DNA of 64,000 bases from Hypholoma sublateritium FD-334 SS-4. Taxonomy: Eukaryota; Basidiomycota; Agaricomycetes; Agaricales; Strophariaceae. The stretch lies in the NCBI GenBank assembly GCA_000827495.1, contig KN817543.1, positions 307,755 to 371,754 of the forward strand. Direction: 5' to 3'. Under the pieces are notes generated by a model. The model was given only the letters and a program-made list of their open reading frames with translations, was not told the origin of the DNA and ran no database searches. Below, piece by piece: positions 35,654 to 48,865 of this stretch. The position numbers and the translations under genes are program-made. The stretch's first letter is position 1, and each line of letters starts with the position of its first letter.

Positions 35654-38600
35654 CTAGACTGCTGTTTCGTATGTTTCTGCATCCCAGATCCGAACGGTTT
35701 TGTCCTCCGATCCCGAGACGACATACTTGCCATCAGGTGAGAACGCAACAGACCAGACCCAATCTGTGTGCCCTGTATATGGCTCCCCAATCTGCTGCCT
35801 CGTCTCCGAATTCCACATCCGAACTGTGCCGTCAAAAGACCCCGAGACTATGCGCTTTCCGTCCGGGGAGAATGCAACAGATAAAACACTGTCTGTGTGT
35901 CCTTTGAGTGGCTCACCAACCTGCCTCCCTGTCTCCAAATTCCAGATCCGAACTGTCTTGTCCTTCGAGCCTGAGACAGTGTGCTTGCGGTTGGGCGAGA
36001 AGGCAACAGACCAAATGAAACTTGTGTGTCCCCGGATTGGCTCGCCAATTGGCGTCCCTGTCTCCGAATTCCAGATCAAAATTGTCCAGTCATTCAAGCC
36101 CGAGGCTATTTGCTTGCCATCAAGTGAAAACGCAACAGACAAGACCAGATTTGTGCATTGAAACACTCTAACTTCCTGCTCTGTCTCCAAATCCCACAGC
36201 CGCACTGTCTTGTCGTCCGAGCCCGACACAAAGTGCTTGTGATCAGGCGAGAAGGCGACACACCTGACTGAATTTCTGTGTCCTTGGAATGGTGTTCCAA
36301 CCTGTGTCCCTGCCTCCACATCCCAGATCCGAACTGTCTGGTCGCCCGACCCCGAGACTATGTGCTTGCTGTTATGTGAAAATGTGACAGAGAAGACCAA
36401 GTTTGTGTGTCCACGGAGTGGCTGCTTAAACTGCTTTCCTGTCTCCACATCCCAGAGTTGAATTGTAGCATCCACCGAGCCGGAGACTATGCACTTTCCA
36501 TCAGGCGAGCATGCGATGGAGCAAACTGTATCTGTGTGTTCATGCAATACATAAATGCAGGCTGTTAGATGAAACAAAAAATTAATATGTCATAGAGGAA
36601 AACCGACATTTTCACGTACATGTTGTACACTTGGCCATAAATTGGTCAAGCACATGATGGTGATCAGGACTTGTAGACAGTGTGTGTATCAATCTGCGAA
36701 TCTCTGTTGAATGATGGTGCTTCAGGTTGTCAGGACTCTTTGCAAGGATTTCCATTGAGGATTGTAGCAGCCAGCATTTCTTCTCAAGCGGATAATTGTC
36801 CTTGCGTAGAATGCCAATTACTCCCTTGTACAAGGTAGTGAACAATTCACCCTGTCTGTTGCCTACAGATAAGATTTTGAGAGCTAGTGAGCTATGAAGA
36901 TATCTGGTAAAAATGGAGGCTTGCTTACTCCAAGATGCAATCTGATGCAATGAAACTAATAGATCAATGTCTGGTTCGTCAATAAACCTGTCTACTAAGC
37001 TGTCAAGGTGTTCGTATGTATCCGGCACCAGCCACGAGCAAAGCTCTTTTTCCCAGCGTGCCGGCTGCCAAAATGAAGTATCATCGTGCAATGGACATGC
37101 CTTTGGAGTGTAGGGCTCTCCATTGCACACATTACTGGTCAGAAAGAAGGAACTATGAATTTTTTGCCCCACATGGATTTTCCGCGGTGACCCAAGATGA
37201 GGCCTAAGCAACCAATTGAGTGAGAAGAGATAAATTTGGTGGAAGAGACAGAAATTTACTTGCGAGTAACTGTGGCACCATGTTCCTCCCTGGTATATGT
37301 CAAATGTTTGAAGGGGAGGATTTCTAGCAACCACCAGATACCAGTCAGGGACTCTTTGATCTCAATTCTCTCGTTCTTCAGGCGCTTCCGTGCAAATTCC
37401 GATGTGCGAAGGCCATGCGCTGCAGCTTCAAATACCATCCACCTGAGTGGAGGCTGGCTGCGATCCATGCCTGCATTCTTGACGTTCCCGCCACCTCTAA
37501 ATAAAACATTTATCTGATTCACATACTCAGAAGTAACTGAGCTTACATATCAGAGTGTGTCCCAGCGAACCAGACCTCCAATGTCTGCGGTGAGCTGGCA
37601 CCTGTTTCATTTGTGGTTGTGTGTTGTGGTGCAATGGTTAAATTAGCACTTGTCGCGGAATTTTGACCAGCTCTAATCATTGAATATGGTTATCTAACCA
37701 CCACACTTGACGCAAAAATTGGCTTTCCTGTCAGGCCGTGTCTTGAACAATGAATTCCATCTAAAAGAGTGTTTTATTGCCAAGTTTGTGGCTTTGTCGG
37801 AAGGAGCTATGGAAGAACCTCCATATGCATACTCAGGTAAGAATTTGACCCGTCGTTCATCAAGGGCCAGAGCATGGCGGAAATAGCAGACATGTTGCAT
37901 TCCGTCAACAGTCCGAGGAAGCATATGAGTTCCACGTGCTATTCCAATCGACGAAACAGTGTCCCTTATTTTTTTTTGGTCAGATAGGCATAGAGAGATT
38001 AATTGATACAGACATACCAGGCCCCAACAAAATGCACTTTCACATTTTTGTACGAGAATGCCTGCTTGAAACGTTCACTGGCACTGGACATTTTCTCCGG
38101 TGTTTGCGATCCGACCCGAGTCGCAGGTTGACTATCACTTTTAGGGTCTGCATACAATTCATACGCGCTATAGAGTGTGCTATAGAGTGTATTAATTAAA
38201 TTAGACATCAGAAATTTCAAAATTCAGGCGCACAAGGGTATTTACATCTCGTTCCCCTTGTAGATAAGACCGACCTGCATTCAATAATAAGGTTATGATC
38301 ACAGTTACTACAACCTCAGCACATAGCTCACCTTGTCGATCATAGCAGAAAGAACGCGAACCTGGAATGCACCCCGAGAAAATCCTGCAGATTTTTTAGA
38401 ATCAAACGGTATAAATGACATGTATTTCTTACCGAAGAGAAATATACAGTCACCAGGTTCGTAATTGTCAGACAACCATCTATAGGCAGCTAAAACTGTT
38501 TTCTCAAATTCCCTGAATAAATAATAGATTGTAGTGAAATTTAATACTCCAAAACGACCCAGGACCTACCACGCAATCGCCAAATCGACCTTGTGGTGCA

Positions 38601-39027
38601 GGACCTGGAGGTGGAATTTGAGTGATTTCCACGACGGTCGCGCGTAGGTTCCGATGCCGCTGTTGTACCAAGTTCGTTGGCGATCCTCAACCTCCTTCAA
38701 AATCGGATTGTATAATTCAATCACATTGGTGTTCTTGAAAGTACCCGGTCAGTTCACAGGTCGTAACAGATGAGTACGTGAATCTCATACCTTGTCTCCA
38801 AATTGGTTTGCAGTACCGTCGATGCACATGACGAGGTTTCTGCCTGTCATTGAATGGCAGCATGTCTGCGATTCTGCGTGAGGTGCCCTTCCGTTTTCGG
38901 GCACATTTCCGGCAGTTTCGTGCGTAACTAATTCAGCGTAGATGAGCGGCTTCAGACAATGTGTTTTACAGACGTGGTACTCACTGCCTATATCCTCAAT
39001 AGCGTGTTGGTTGGAGTCGTCTTCCAT
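35654..39027 (-). CDS. DUF2235 (Tle1-like alpha/beta hydrolase)-WD40 protein, copy B
   Basis: Paralogue of the 8.06-kb gene in opposite orientation, with the same exon plan. The start at 39027 gives MEDDSNQ. The hydrolase domain shows GRNLVMCIDGTANQFGDK, the elbow G-F-S-R-G-A-F-Q (about 38380-38400), VGAW and AGTHSDM, followed by the helical linker and seven WD40 repeats (about 36570-35672). The stop lies six codons beyond that of copy A (a TAC codon here, TAA there). The intron at 38273 uses a donor that skips the LQIPF residues seen in copy A. The last two WD40 repeats and the 3' flank are nearly identical to copy A, while the hydrolase part is clearly more diverged. All landmark residues are present, so it is probably functional; ester or phospholipid hydrolysis is inferred from the family. 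Confidence 0.86.
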
Positions 39028-40060
39028 TGGGACAAAATCGAAGGTAGTCTTAATGGTTTGGGGATCATTGGAAAGACGTCGCTCGAGAATATAAAAACCC
39101 CAACTGGGTTCAGAAAAGGATAGAACAAAATGCTGGCAGTGCCTCCAAGTACACGTTTATTTGGGCGAAATTACTGCCTACATGGTACATGTGCATAGGA
39201 TATCGTGTCAGAGCACACCACCAGCTCTGTTTGTGCGTATTATACCAACAGTTCGTAGATCGAGTCCCATTAACGATTTACACTATTTTTTACCGACCCG
39301 GATTATGCAGAAATCACGCGAAATAAGCGTCCATCCTCAATACCGGCGCTCGCAAGCTTTGTTCGACACTCAGAACATGCGGCGTTCTGTAATTTCTTCG
39401 CGTCGGGTTTACGTCCGCGGAGTCGCAAGCCGCGGTGGCACAGATACTCATCTTGCTCCTCCTCGCGCAGCAGCACAGGTTTGGGGATGTATGTAGTGCG
39501 GAACCATGCTCACCTTAGCCCCTCCGCCGTACTCGCATTCTAACGTTCGAACCATCCACTAAATCACCAACACCCTGACGTGCGACCTATGCCCTCCCGC
39601 ATCCCACCTGGCTGCATGCACCGTATTTCCGGAAATACACTCCATAACGCAATCAGCGCGTGATATCGAATACAGCGTCTGCAGTTCTGTCGGCTGCCTG
39701 ATTTTGTGGGCGAGCGGTATGCTGGCACGCGCATTGTTCCATTGTTCGGAGTGTTGTTGCGGCGCGGCATGCAGTGTAGATAGGTGTGTTGCCGTCAAGG
39801 AAGGCAGAGGTGGATAATCATACGAGCGGCGTACTGGTACTGTGTTCCCGTCGGGCGTCGGGCAGTGCATGCACACCATTTTTGATTTACTCCTGTGCAT
39901 CTCCGACGGTTCGCATGATTGGGATCCAAGTATCGTCGAACATCGCCGCTGGGGGTTTTCTATCAGACGCAAATCAGACGGCCTATATCGAGCTACCGGG
40001 CTGCGCGCACAGGGTAGACATCAAATCAAGGTCACATGAAAGTATCCTGAACACAGAACG
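39028..40060. other. Intergenic, no gene recognised
   Basis: This stretch contains the 5' flank of copy B, which does not match the 5' flank of copy A, so the duplicated unit appears to break at the gene start here. An antisense frame at about 39559-39972 is open but shows no family feature. Confidence 0.5.
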
Positions 40061-40064
40061 GCAC

Positions 40065-41450
40065 GATGAGCCTCGGAATCATGCCCCAGAACTCGACGAA
40101 CGCGTGCGGCGCTTGCGCCGTTACGTTCACGACATCAGAGCCGGCGGGCTATGGCAGAGCGTACAGAACGACCATCGGCAGCGCAGAATGCGCACTGGAC
40201 ACCGTACCCGACGGAGGACGCCGCAAACCATCCTGCGCGAACACTACAAGTTGCCGAAGGAATGCGGCGAAAATAAAACGCACCTAACCGCCCGCGCACG
40301 CCAACGACGACGGCGCACCCGCATCCCTCCGAGTCCTTCGCGCGCGTATCGTGTCCTCCCGCCCATGCGCCGCGCCGCGCCGCCTCCAACGCGCCTGCAG
40401 AGCGGTGTCTCGAGCGCGCAGCGCGCCCCGGCCCTGCGCCACGCACCGCCCGCCGCCCGGCGCAGTGCCCCAACACTCCTACATCCATCCCTATCCCCCT
40501 TCCTCCCAGCCATCCGGTGCGGGCCGCGTCGATCGGGATAACGGCGCTGGCACGGCGTATTCTTCGCGCACACGACCCGCGTCGTCCTCGCGCGCCTCGT
40601 CGTTATCCGCCCTCGGCGCGTCTGCCGCGCGGGGACGGCGTCCAACCGCGTCGAGCGCCGTCCGGCTGGCTGAGACCTTCATTCATCAGGGGCGGATGCG
40701 CGCGACTACGCCAGCTGGGCGGGGGCACGGTTGTCGGCGTGGCGTTCGATATTCGCGGTGGTCGCGGTGGGCGCACCGTGCGCCGGCCCTCCGTACCATC
40801 CGCGTGTCGTGGCGCGAGCCTGGCACGGGGCGAACTACGCAGCCCGATTTCGGGGGTGTGTCGTGGGTGTGCGCTCCGGCTGCGGGACGGGCCGCGCAGG
40901 TGCGGCGCGCTGCGCGGGCCAGTGCGCGGCACCGCGCCGCGAATCCGATCAGGGCCAGCACCGTCCGCGAGCGCATCTCAGGCGCCGCGGGACCGTCCCC
41001 GAGAAAGTGGACTTCAGCGGTGTAGTAGCTGAGCCCGTTCAGCCAGCAGAGTCACGCCGGACACGCCGCCCCTGCACCCGCGGAGGTCCACGAGCCGCCT
41101 TCGCGCAGAGAGAAGAGATCGCCGGCTCATAACCTGATAAGGAGAATGCACCAGTTAGTTTGGGCACGCATCGCGGCGCACCATCACTCGGACGAATAAC
41201 GCGGAAAGAAACGTCGCGCCTCCGACGATATCCGCCGGGATTTGCCCTGATTTAAATAATTGGGCCACACACAGCGCAGCACCGGCTCCGCGCGCTGGTG
41301 TGGTGTACTTATATCGGCGGCTAACCGTCTGCGCCGAAATGGCTGGACACCCGTATCGCGCCTGGCCGGACGCGCGCATCGCGCTGCCGGTTGAAGATCG
41401 TGTGCGATCGAGGTGAGGCGCGCCCGTGTACCAAACACGCACCATCGTGG
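40065..41450 (-). repeat. Outer arm of large inverted duplication (right)
   Basis: Reverse-complement partner of 4.24-5.20 kb. It carries about 290 bp (40800-41090) missing from the left copy. Very GC-rich, with long unsupported open frames on both strands. Confidence 0.72.
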
Positions 41451-43980
41451 GCGCGGACAACCGCGGCCTCGGCGGGCACAGCGCACTGGCCACCTCGACA
41501 GCGGTGCAGAGCGCGTCTTCGAATCATCGTGATGGACGTTGGCGGTGGCGCGGACGTCAGCGTCCATGGTGGGCTCGCGGAGGACTGGGCATTCCCGTCG
41601 GGCGTCACGCTGCAGCAGGGCGCTGCCGATGGTCCGTGCGTGAAATAGTCGCGCGGCGCTGAACGCGACGGCGCCATCTACGCGCCTGTACGTAGTTGTC
41701 GTTACGCACGACTTTGTCGGTTTCCATCTTGAGCCCGCGGGCCATCTCGCCCCGCGAGCGTGCGCGAACTAGAACGCCGCCCGATTGGAGACGCGCGCTG
41801 TGCTCGCGCTCTCCGGTGCGTGCGTGAATATAGAGGCAGACGCAGATCCGTGCTGCACAGGTAGCAGTGATACGGGAGCTCTGCGTCCGTCCAAGGTGTG
41901 CGCCCGATATTTTGTTTTTCTGGCGGCGCTGCATCTGAGATGCGCGGCGGTCTCATCGCGAAACGCCCACACTGCTCCGCGATAAAATTCAGGGCGTCAG
42001 GCGCAGATTCCATCGTGGAAGGTGGTGGTGGGGGCAGCGGCAGCGACAGGATTCGGCAGGCCGGTGCGGAGGGCGATGAGAGCGAGATCAATGGACGCGA
42101 CCATATGTTAACGCGTAGTGTTTGGGCGCGGAGTGCGGCGTACAGATCGCGGGACGCAGTGCCCGCTTGGACCTACAGAACGAGGGAAGCGGCCGCCGCA
42201 TGGGGCGCAGTACGCGCAGGGATCGCGCCTTCGCGCGCGTGGAGGGCTTCGTAGGTGGCTGCAGCGACGCTCAACGGCAACGGCGGCGGTGGAAAGCGTG
42301 TCGCGAGAAGCGCGAGGGAGAGCAGAACGGGGCTGTGGCGGATGGCACGAGCTGCGCGCTGCGCGATAATGGGACGGGGACGGCGTGCGGCGTATCGCGA
42401 GAACGAGCGAGGGAGGCGGTCGGCTGGCGCGAGCACGCACGCGGAACGGCAGCAGCGGCGGCGGCGGTTCAGCCGCGCAGGTCGTGGAGCGGCGCTGGCG
42501 GGTCCAGCGCGCGGGGACGACGGCGGTCGGGCTTCTGGCGGGGAATACGCGGAGAGGCACCGCAGACTGCGTGGGGATGGGGCTTGTGGTGCGAAGTGCG
42601 CGCGGGATGGGCGTAGGAGGGCACAGAGGGGGCTGCCTCATTGAGCGGGGCCGGTGCCGGTGGCTTCGGGCGCGTGATTCTGCGGGGGTCAGCGCTTCAG
42701 CGGTGGCTACAGAGGGCACGGAGGGCGGGCGCGGGCGCACCTAGGGCGAGCGAGGCGATGACGTGGGCGTCCGCGGCGTGTGGGACGTGGTCCATCAACC
42801 CAGGCTATTTTTAGATCATTTACTTATACTGCTCAGTTATTGCATGCCAGCTCTCCCGTTTACGAATACGGAGCACCTTGGGTTACAATAAATCCCCACA
42901 ATCTTCCAGAACTCACGGTCGCGGTGCACCGATCTCAGACGCATACACGAGCGCGCCCGCCCTTGATAGTTGGCGCTTGGGCCGGTGCAGGAGCCACTGA
43001 TACTGCGTGCAGGGAGCAGGGCGCCGCCCGGAATCGTAATGTCGGTGGGATCTGCAGATACAAATTGTGTATTCTATGCCAGATGTGTGCTTCTTACTAC
43101 GCGAATAAAATGCTCTGATATACGCAGTGTATATGTGTCGCGCGCACTGGAGCTGGGGCTCAGACAAGGGTCTAGCGCTAAGCGATCGACGTTAAGCGCC
43201 CCTCCGCCGATCGCCGGCTCTATCGAAGACCATTGCCGGCTCCGTCAAAGACGCCTAGACACCCTGTACATACCGACGAAGCGCGCTATCGCACGCCACC
43301 CATCCACGAACACCGACATATACAAAGACCACGCAGGCCAAAGCTTCCCCATATCTCTAAAACCAAACACGATCCATACGAGGAGAGGAGCACACGGCGC
43401 AACGCCACCGTTGGCCGCCCTCGGACTGCAGCCAATCCTCGCGAGACTCAATGAGTATCTGCGGAGGCGTACTTGCACCAAATCCCCCAAGATTTAAATA
43501 AAACGCGCCGAGTCGACCTGTCCTCCGCCAGGTGTTACCAATCGCTTCCTCGCCAATGCACGCACTGGAAGCCCTCAGGCCCGCGTAAAGTTGCGATCGG
43601 AACAGACAAGATGCTCGAGACACAGCCGCCTCCGCGTCTTCGAACGCATTCCAGCATAGAACGCGACGTTGAGATCGCCGCGTAGTCTAAGCGCCGGGGG
43701 CGGGCGGGGAGCATAATGCGCATCCACGCGGAGGTGCAGGGCTAGGAAAGCGCCATCGCCGTCATTTTCTCGTACCGGCGATCGCGCCGATGCTTGCGCA
43801 CTGCTGGATTTAGTATCGAAAAACGAGATGGCAGGGGAAAATATATGTACACGTACTAGGTGGGCGAAGGAGCCGCGACGGACGTACAGAGCAGGGCCCG
43901 CAGGACCGCGCGAACTGAGGGGCATATGCTCAACGTGGGCAGGGCAAGCCGGAATGGGCGCACCCAGGCGACAGCGCTAC
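41450..43980. other. GC-rich, no gene recognised
   Basis: About 42.1-42.75 kb is extremely GC-rich and open in all frames; the predicted peptides are Arg/Ala/Gly repeats without a domain. 42.8-43.1 kb is AT-richer and empty. Confidence 0.5.
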
Positions 43981-44790
43981 ACAATTCACAGAAGAGTCGG
44001 CGGGTAACCAGCGCTGATACGCTGCCGGGCGTCCTGCGTGCGAATAACGGCGACGAGCGAAAAACAAAACAAAACAAAACAAAATGGGACGAACGGGACA
44101 CGCAGAATCTCGACGAAGGGTGCGTGGGGGTGCGAGGGTGTTTCTACACGGCTTCTAGCCAACCGGAGATCGAAAACGAGAGAGCGTAAGCTACAGCGCT
44201 AGCTTCGAACCGCTCTGGGACGCAATAACGAGACGCGACGAGGAGGATGAGTGCGATTAGTAAGACGAGAGAGGAACGACGAATTTAATGCATGAATGAA
44301 ATGTTCTTGATTGTTTTGTAGAGCTTTTACAGTCTTTATATACCTACTTTGTGTACTATAATTTGTATGTAAAATGTATGTGCTTATAAAGAAAGGAGAG
44401 CATAGAATGTACTAGAGTGTGAAGGTGAAGGTTTTTAGGGAAGTGGAATGGACAACTAAGCTACAGAAACGGAAGTGAAGGCAGTGCGATACCAAATGTG
44501 GGCGCCTAATTTACACGGATGACGAAATGCTGCGCTCTAATGAATTAATAAGCGCGCACCGGCCGCGGATACGTAGAATGCCGGAGGATAGTTTTGGGAA
44601 TGTGTATGCGTGGTGTGGAATGGAGCGGAATGTGCTGGAAAGCGGGGCGGCGTCGGGCGCGGTGTGTCGGCGAATGTGGGAAAGCGGCGAAGGGCGCGGG
44701 AAAGTATTGATCCGGTCACATGTCGATTAGGACTTCGTCGAATTTCGTGGCTGGGGTGAGCTCGGGCTCATCAGCGCCTGGGATAGAACT
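43980..44790 (+). repeat. Dispersed repeat; empty-site counterpart of the MITE locus
   Basis: Matches 20.44-20.83 kb and then 22.10-22.16 kb in the same orientation. Between these parts it has GTGGGAAA (about 44676-44683) where the other locus has the MITE flanked by GTGGGAG(C/T). It therefore looks like the unoccupied version of the insertion site. Confidence 0.6.
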
Positions 44791-46690
44791 GGGGTGCGCG
44801 CGCTTGGACAGGGAGTACACCGTGGCCCGGGGAATGCTGCTGTGCAAGGTTGCATCTGCGTCGACCGCGGAATGCATTTGGGGGGGGGGGGGGGGGCAGC
44901 GCACGGGGTCATTACTGTTCAGATGACGCGGGATGGACAATTGACGATGATGATCATGTCAGCATGCAGCGCGGACAAGGGAAGGGCCGCCGCGCGCACC
45001 TCGTAACGAGCCCCGCACGCAGCTTCATCACTGCGTTCCACGCGAAATGCGACACCATCGACCGCAACTAGCAGCGCGTCTTCGATCTGAACCAGCTGCC
45101 GATGAAACGTGCTAAAAAAACAGCGCGCGGATTCTCGCCGCCTCGTGGCTTTATGAAGTCTACGTGGACGCAAACGCACGCGCAGTGCATAGGCAGTCCA
45201 GGCTGAAACAAGGGTGCGGTGGATGGAGGTCATCAGCCAGGAGGCTGGTAGAGGCGCGAGGGAGAGACACGCACACTAGGTGGGGGCGGTGTACACCATG
45301 AGTGACGCCACTGGCGTGTCTGCTCAGCCAGGCCGTGGAAGGGCTAGGGCAGCGTACGTTTACTATTGGGAAATAATCTTCCCTACACAAGCATCAGCAC
45401 GATGCAAATAAACCAAAGGCCCATCTTACAATGACTCCCACGGCGAGCGCGCCGTCGCCGAGCCAGCTACTCGGCCAGCAGCGAGCGGAAGTGCCCCGCA
45501 CCGCGTAACAGCCGTGCATGGAGCCAATATGCGCGACTCCTCGCTCCTTCCGCGCACTTGCGCATCGACGATACTTGATACCGTCGAACACCACCGTGAG
45601 CGCCTCAATCTACGGGGGAGGCTGCGATCGCGGGGCAGAGTACGAGCGGTGGCTGATGATCTGCGTCGGTGTATCAGTACGTTTTCCGAGTCGATGCCCC
45701 TATAGTGAAAGCTCCGCAGAATCCGGTAGCGTATAGGAGCAGGTCTGCGGCGGAGTATCGGCAAAGTATCGAGCAGGGCTTGGTAAGTCTCCTGTGCTCT
45801 TTTCTGGTTGGTGTTCGTGCGGCGGCTGGCGAAGAGAGCAATAATAGGGAGCAGAATAGCCTGCGGCGCCCAGGACAAGCGCGGGATGGGTCTTGGATGT
45901 GAGCGCGCGGGGGGGAGGGTGGCGTTGAAGATGTCGAGCGAAAGTCAAGCAAGGCAGGCCAGCTGCGAGAACGGAGTCGATAGCGGCAGCCGTACTCCTG
46001 AAAACTGCACACCGGGCTGGGCGCAATGAGTGCCACGCGTGCGGCGGCGGACCATGGAGCGGAGCGCGGCCGCCAATGCTGGCGGCGCTTTGGGGGCAGG
46101 CGTTGTCGACGCACAAGAGGTCGTGAGAACACCGCGGCCCGCCCAACAAAATGAGGGCCGGCGGAGTGGCCCGTTTGCGGCCGCGAGCCCGGCTGCTCAC
46201 CCCACATATTTACGCGTCGCGGCTCCCGACGCTGCAGACAGTAGTACGTCTCGCGATTGAGCTTTATGCGCAGTGTATTTCCAAGCTCGAACAGGGCCCC
46301 CCGTGCGTGGTCTGCTTCTCATCTCCCTCGGGTCGTGTCCCGTCCCTCCGCCGGCTCGTGCTCCGTCCTTCCGCCGGCCCGTCCGCGTTCCGGCCCGTCG
46401 TAGTACCGCCGCCGGCGCACCCCGCAGCGTATTACGCCACGCACTCAACGCGCCTTAGTGGTGGGCCGCCCTATATCATAGTAAGCCGTACTATACGGAA
46501 ATTATATGCGGGTACAACGAAGATGTTTACTCAATTACCGTAGCACACGGTCACCTTTAGACGTAGCTTGCGTGGTCCGACTTGCTGCAGCGTGTAATCG
46601 TCCAGCGCACAATGCAATGTCCCAAATGCTTCATCCACGGAGAGCTCATAGCTTGGCATTAAACACAGACTCTACACGCGAGAATTAGTT
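44790..46690. other. GC-rich, no gene recognised; 17-nt poly-G run
   Basis: A run of 17 G lies at 44880-44896. Open frames on the minus strand near 45.4-46.2 kb are compositional and carry no motif. Nothing else is supported. Confidence 0.5.
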
Positions 46691-48769
46691 GCCGGATACA
46701 TTCCGTACAGTGAGCCTTCCCCGTCGACGTCAAAGCTAATGGTGCGGTAACGGCGACCGTGATGGCCATAGTTATTCCTATTGCCTTCGCCAGCGATTGC
46801 GGCGTCCCCGGATTCATCACATTCCTCACCTCTGGCAGCTAATAGATTACCCAGAAATTGGAGCCCGTGCAGGAAGAATATTACAGCCTCGAAAAACCAT
46901 TCATTCTGAGGACTTGGGCAATTCCAGTGAATTCAACCAGTGGACGTACTGATCCATTTCTCCCTCCTTAACCTCGATATATGCGTCGACTTCGTATATC
47001 CTCCCCAAGCTGGCCCGCTATTAGCGGCAAATGTGCAGTGGAATCGCCCTATTTTACGGCTGATTTCAAGAAAGCGCGCTCAAAGGTCCTGACAACATTT
47101 CCCAGACTGTCCGCTTCCTCTCAAGTACCAGACAAGATAGCCTGAGCGGGGTGTGTGAGATACCTGATGATTTTGTCATAGGAAAAAATAGATGACGGTG
47201 AGGTGCAAGTATCCGGCAGCATTTCCAGACATTTTCGGTAGGACAGAAACAATAGCTAAAACTGGTGCCATCAGGACCCAGCGGAGTAAAGATCGCTTTG
47301 GAGGATTGGATGAGGGGATGAAGGATAACAGTACTTGACGGCACCCGGACTGCGTACTCGGGCTATGTATTTTGTCATTAGCAAATACAGTTTCTATCCT
47401 TATGACACGTTATGGTATAGCGTATTACTTCAAGCGCCCTAACATGAAATTCCAGCCAATTGGCGCACCCGCGAACTGTCGAAGGAGCCAACATGAGATA
47501 CCGCCGTCCTCACTATATTCTGGGTGGCGTAGTGTACCCTAATCAAGTACTTGATCAAGGAGTATATTTACTCGAACATCACAGCCAAAAAATGCAGCAG
47601 TTCATCCGACCAGTTTAAGCGCTGGTAGACGCTTCTATCCCCTGCAGTCGGGGTGGGAGTTCTGATCGACGATTCCCACGCCGTTAGGACACCGGCGACT
47701 GGGTGGGCTACCAATGCATCGAGCTTTCCACGAGCCTATTGGGAAGTTGAATACAGCGGTACGGCTCCGGGTGCGAGTTTCTGCGGTGCATGTTGGCGCC
47801 CAAGTTCCACCGCTTATATCACTGACATAAACTACTTACAAATGATCTGCGCCCCGATTTCCGTTTGCCCAAAGGCATCACATAAGAATTGATATTGATT
47901 ACCCAGTTGCCCTTGGCACCGACGCGTGCGGCGAGCCACTGAAACAACCATGACTGTTCCTCATGTCATTGCATCTGCGGCCGTACTTATACCGTACTTA
48001 GTCGCATCGTCGGTAACGCGTCGCAGACCACCGTAAATAGCGGTTTCAATATTCCCGGTCGCGAAGTTTCTGTTCCCGTTCATCAACCTGAGGGTCTTGG
48101 CCCTTGGTCGTCGGCCAGGAGGACAATTTTGATATTTGTCAACTAATTAACTCCAGTTATCTCCCCTGCAGCTTGCGTTTGAGTACGTCGGTCCTACATG
48201 AGCATACTATAAAGTACTGCGCGTACCGGTCTACGTCTTCTACATCGATCTGAATAATTCTTGGACACCTTCCCCTAACCTGTGTTGGTGTGAAATAGTG
48301 TAACAGAACATAGGCCCGGTTGTGCTTTCCAATACTAAGTAGTCGATCAGAGCATTTATTTGAATCCTCCTTCGACTATACGCAGAAAGAGTCGCTATCT
48401 CCTCTTGGATGGAATAAATTAAGTGCGAATAATACGCTCTATACGATTCAAATTAGTGACTTTGGCTCAGAATTGGGGGCGCCAGCGGTTATAACAATGC
48501 CTTGGTTTGCTTGGGCGCGAAGCCAGGCACCGAGCGGGGACAGAGTGATCTGTACAAGATCTGTATTAGACACCCCGGTACACGCGACTTTCATTTCGGC
48601 GTTTCAATATCACGGGGCATCGCTCTGGACCATCATAACTCTTCAATTAGGTTTCGTAGTGGGTCTTCAATTCTAAAGGGGAAAAAGAAAAAAAGAAAGG
48701 TGTGTTTACTGGTATTGTCTGACAATCCTGAGTCGCAATCGTAAATATCAAAAAGCAACTACTAGGCTC
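46690..48769. other. Intergenic, possibly decayed gene remnants
   Basis: The composition is like that of neighbouring coding DNA, and several short frames look protein-like (plus strand 48320-48676; minus strand 47066-47344; a minus-strand piece near 48.0 kb). They are broken by stops and I cannot link them to a family. No gene is called. Confidence 0.35.
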
Positions 48770-48865
48770 TGCCCCAGAGAGACTTGAACTCTCGATCTTC
48801 CGATATTCTGCAAATCTAACGAATGGCTAACAGTCGGACGCCGTAACCAACTAAGCCATGGGGCA
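48770..48865 (-). tRNA. tRNA-Asn (anticodon GUU) with short intron
   Basis: The reverse strand folds as a cloverleaf. The acceptor stem TGCCCCA pairs with TGGGGCA, the D-arm contains AGTTGGTTA, the anticodon stem TCCGA pairs with TCGGA, and the T-arm is GAGAG-TTCAAGT-CTCTC. The loop begins C-T-G-T-T-A, giving anticodon GTT after U33. An intron of about 23 nt follows A37, the standard position. CCA is not encoded, as expected for a nuclear gene. Confidence 0.9.

Noticed and set aside
42108..42744. 210-codon minus-strand and 164-codon plus-strand ORFs
   Set aside because: Very GC-rich segment open in most frames; no domain, signal peptide or intron pattern.
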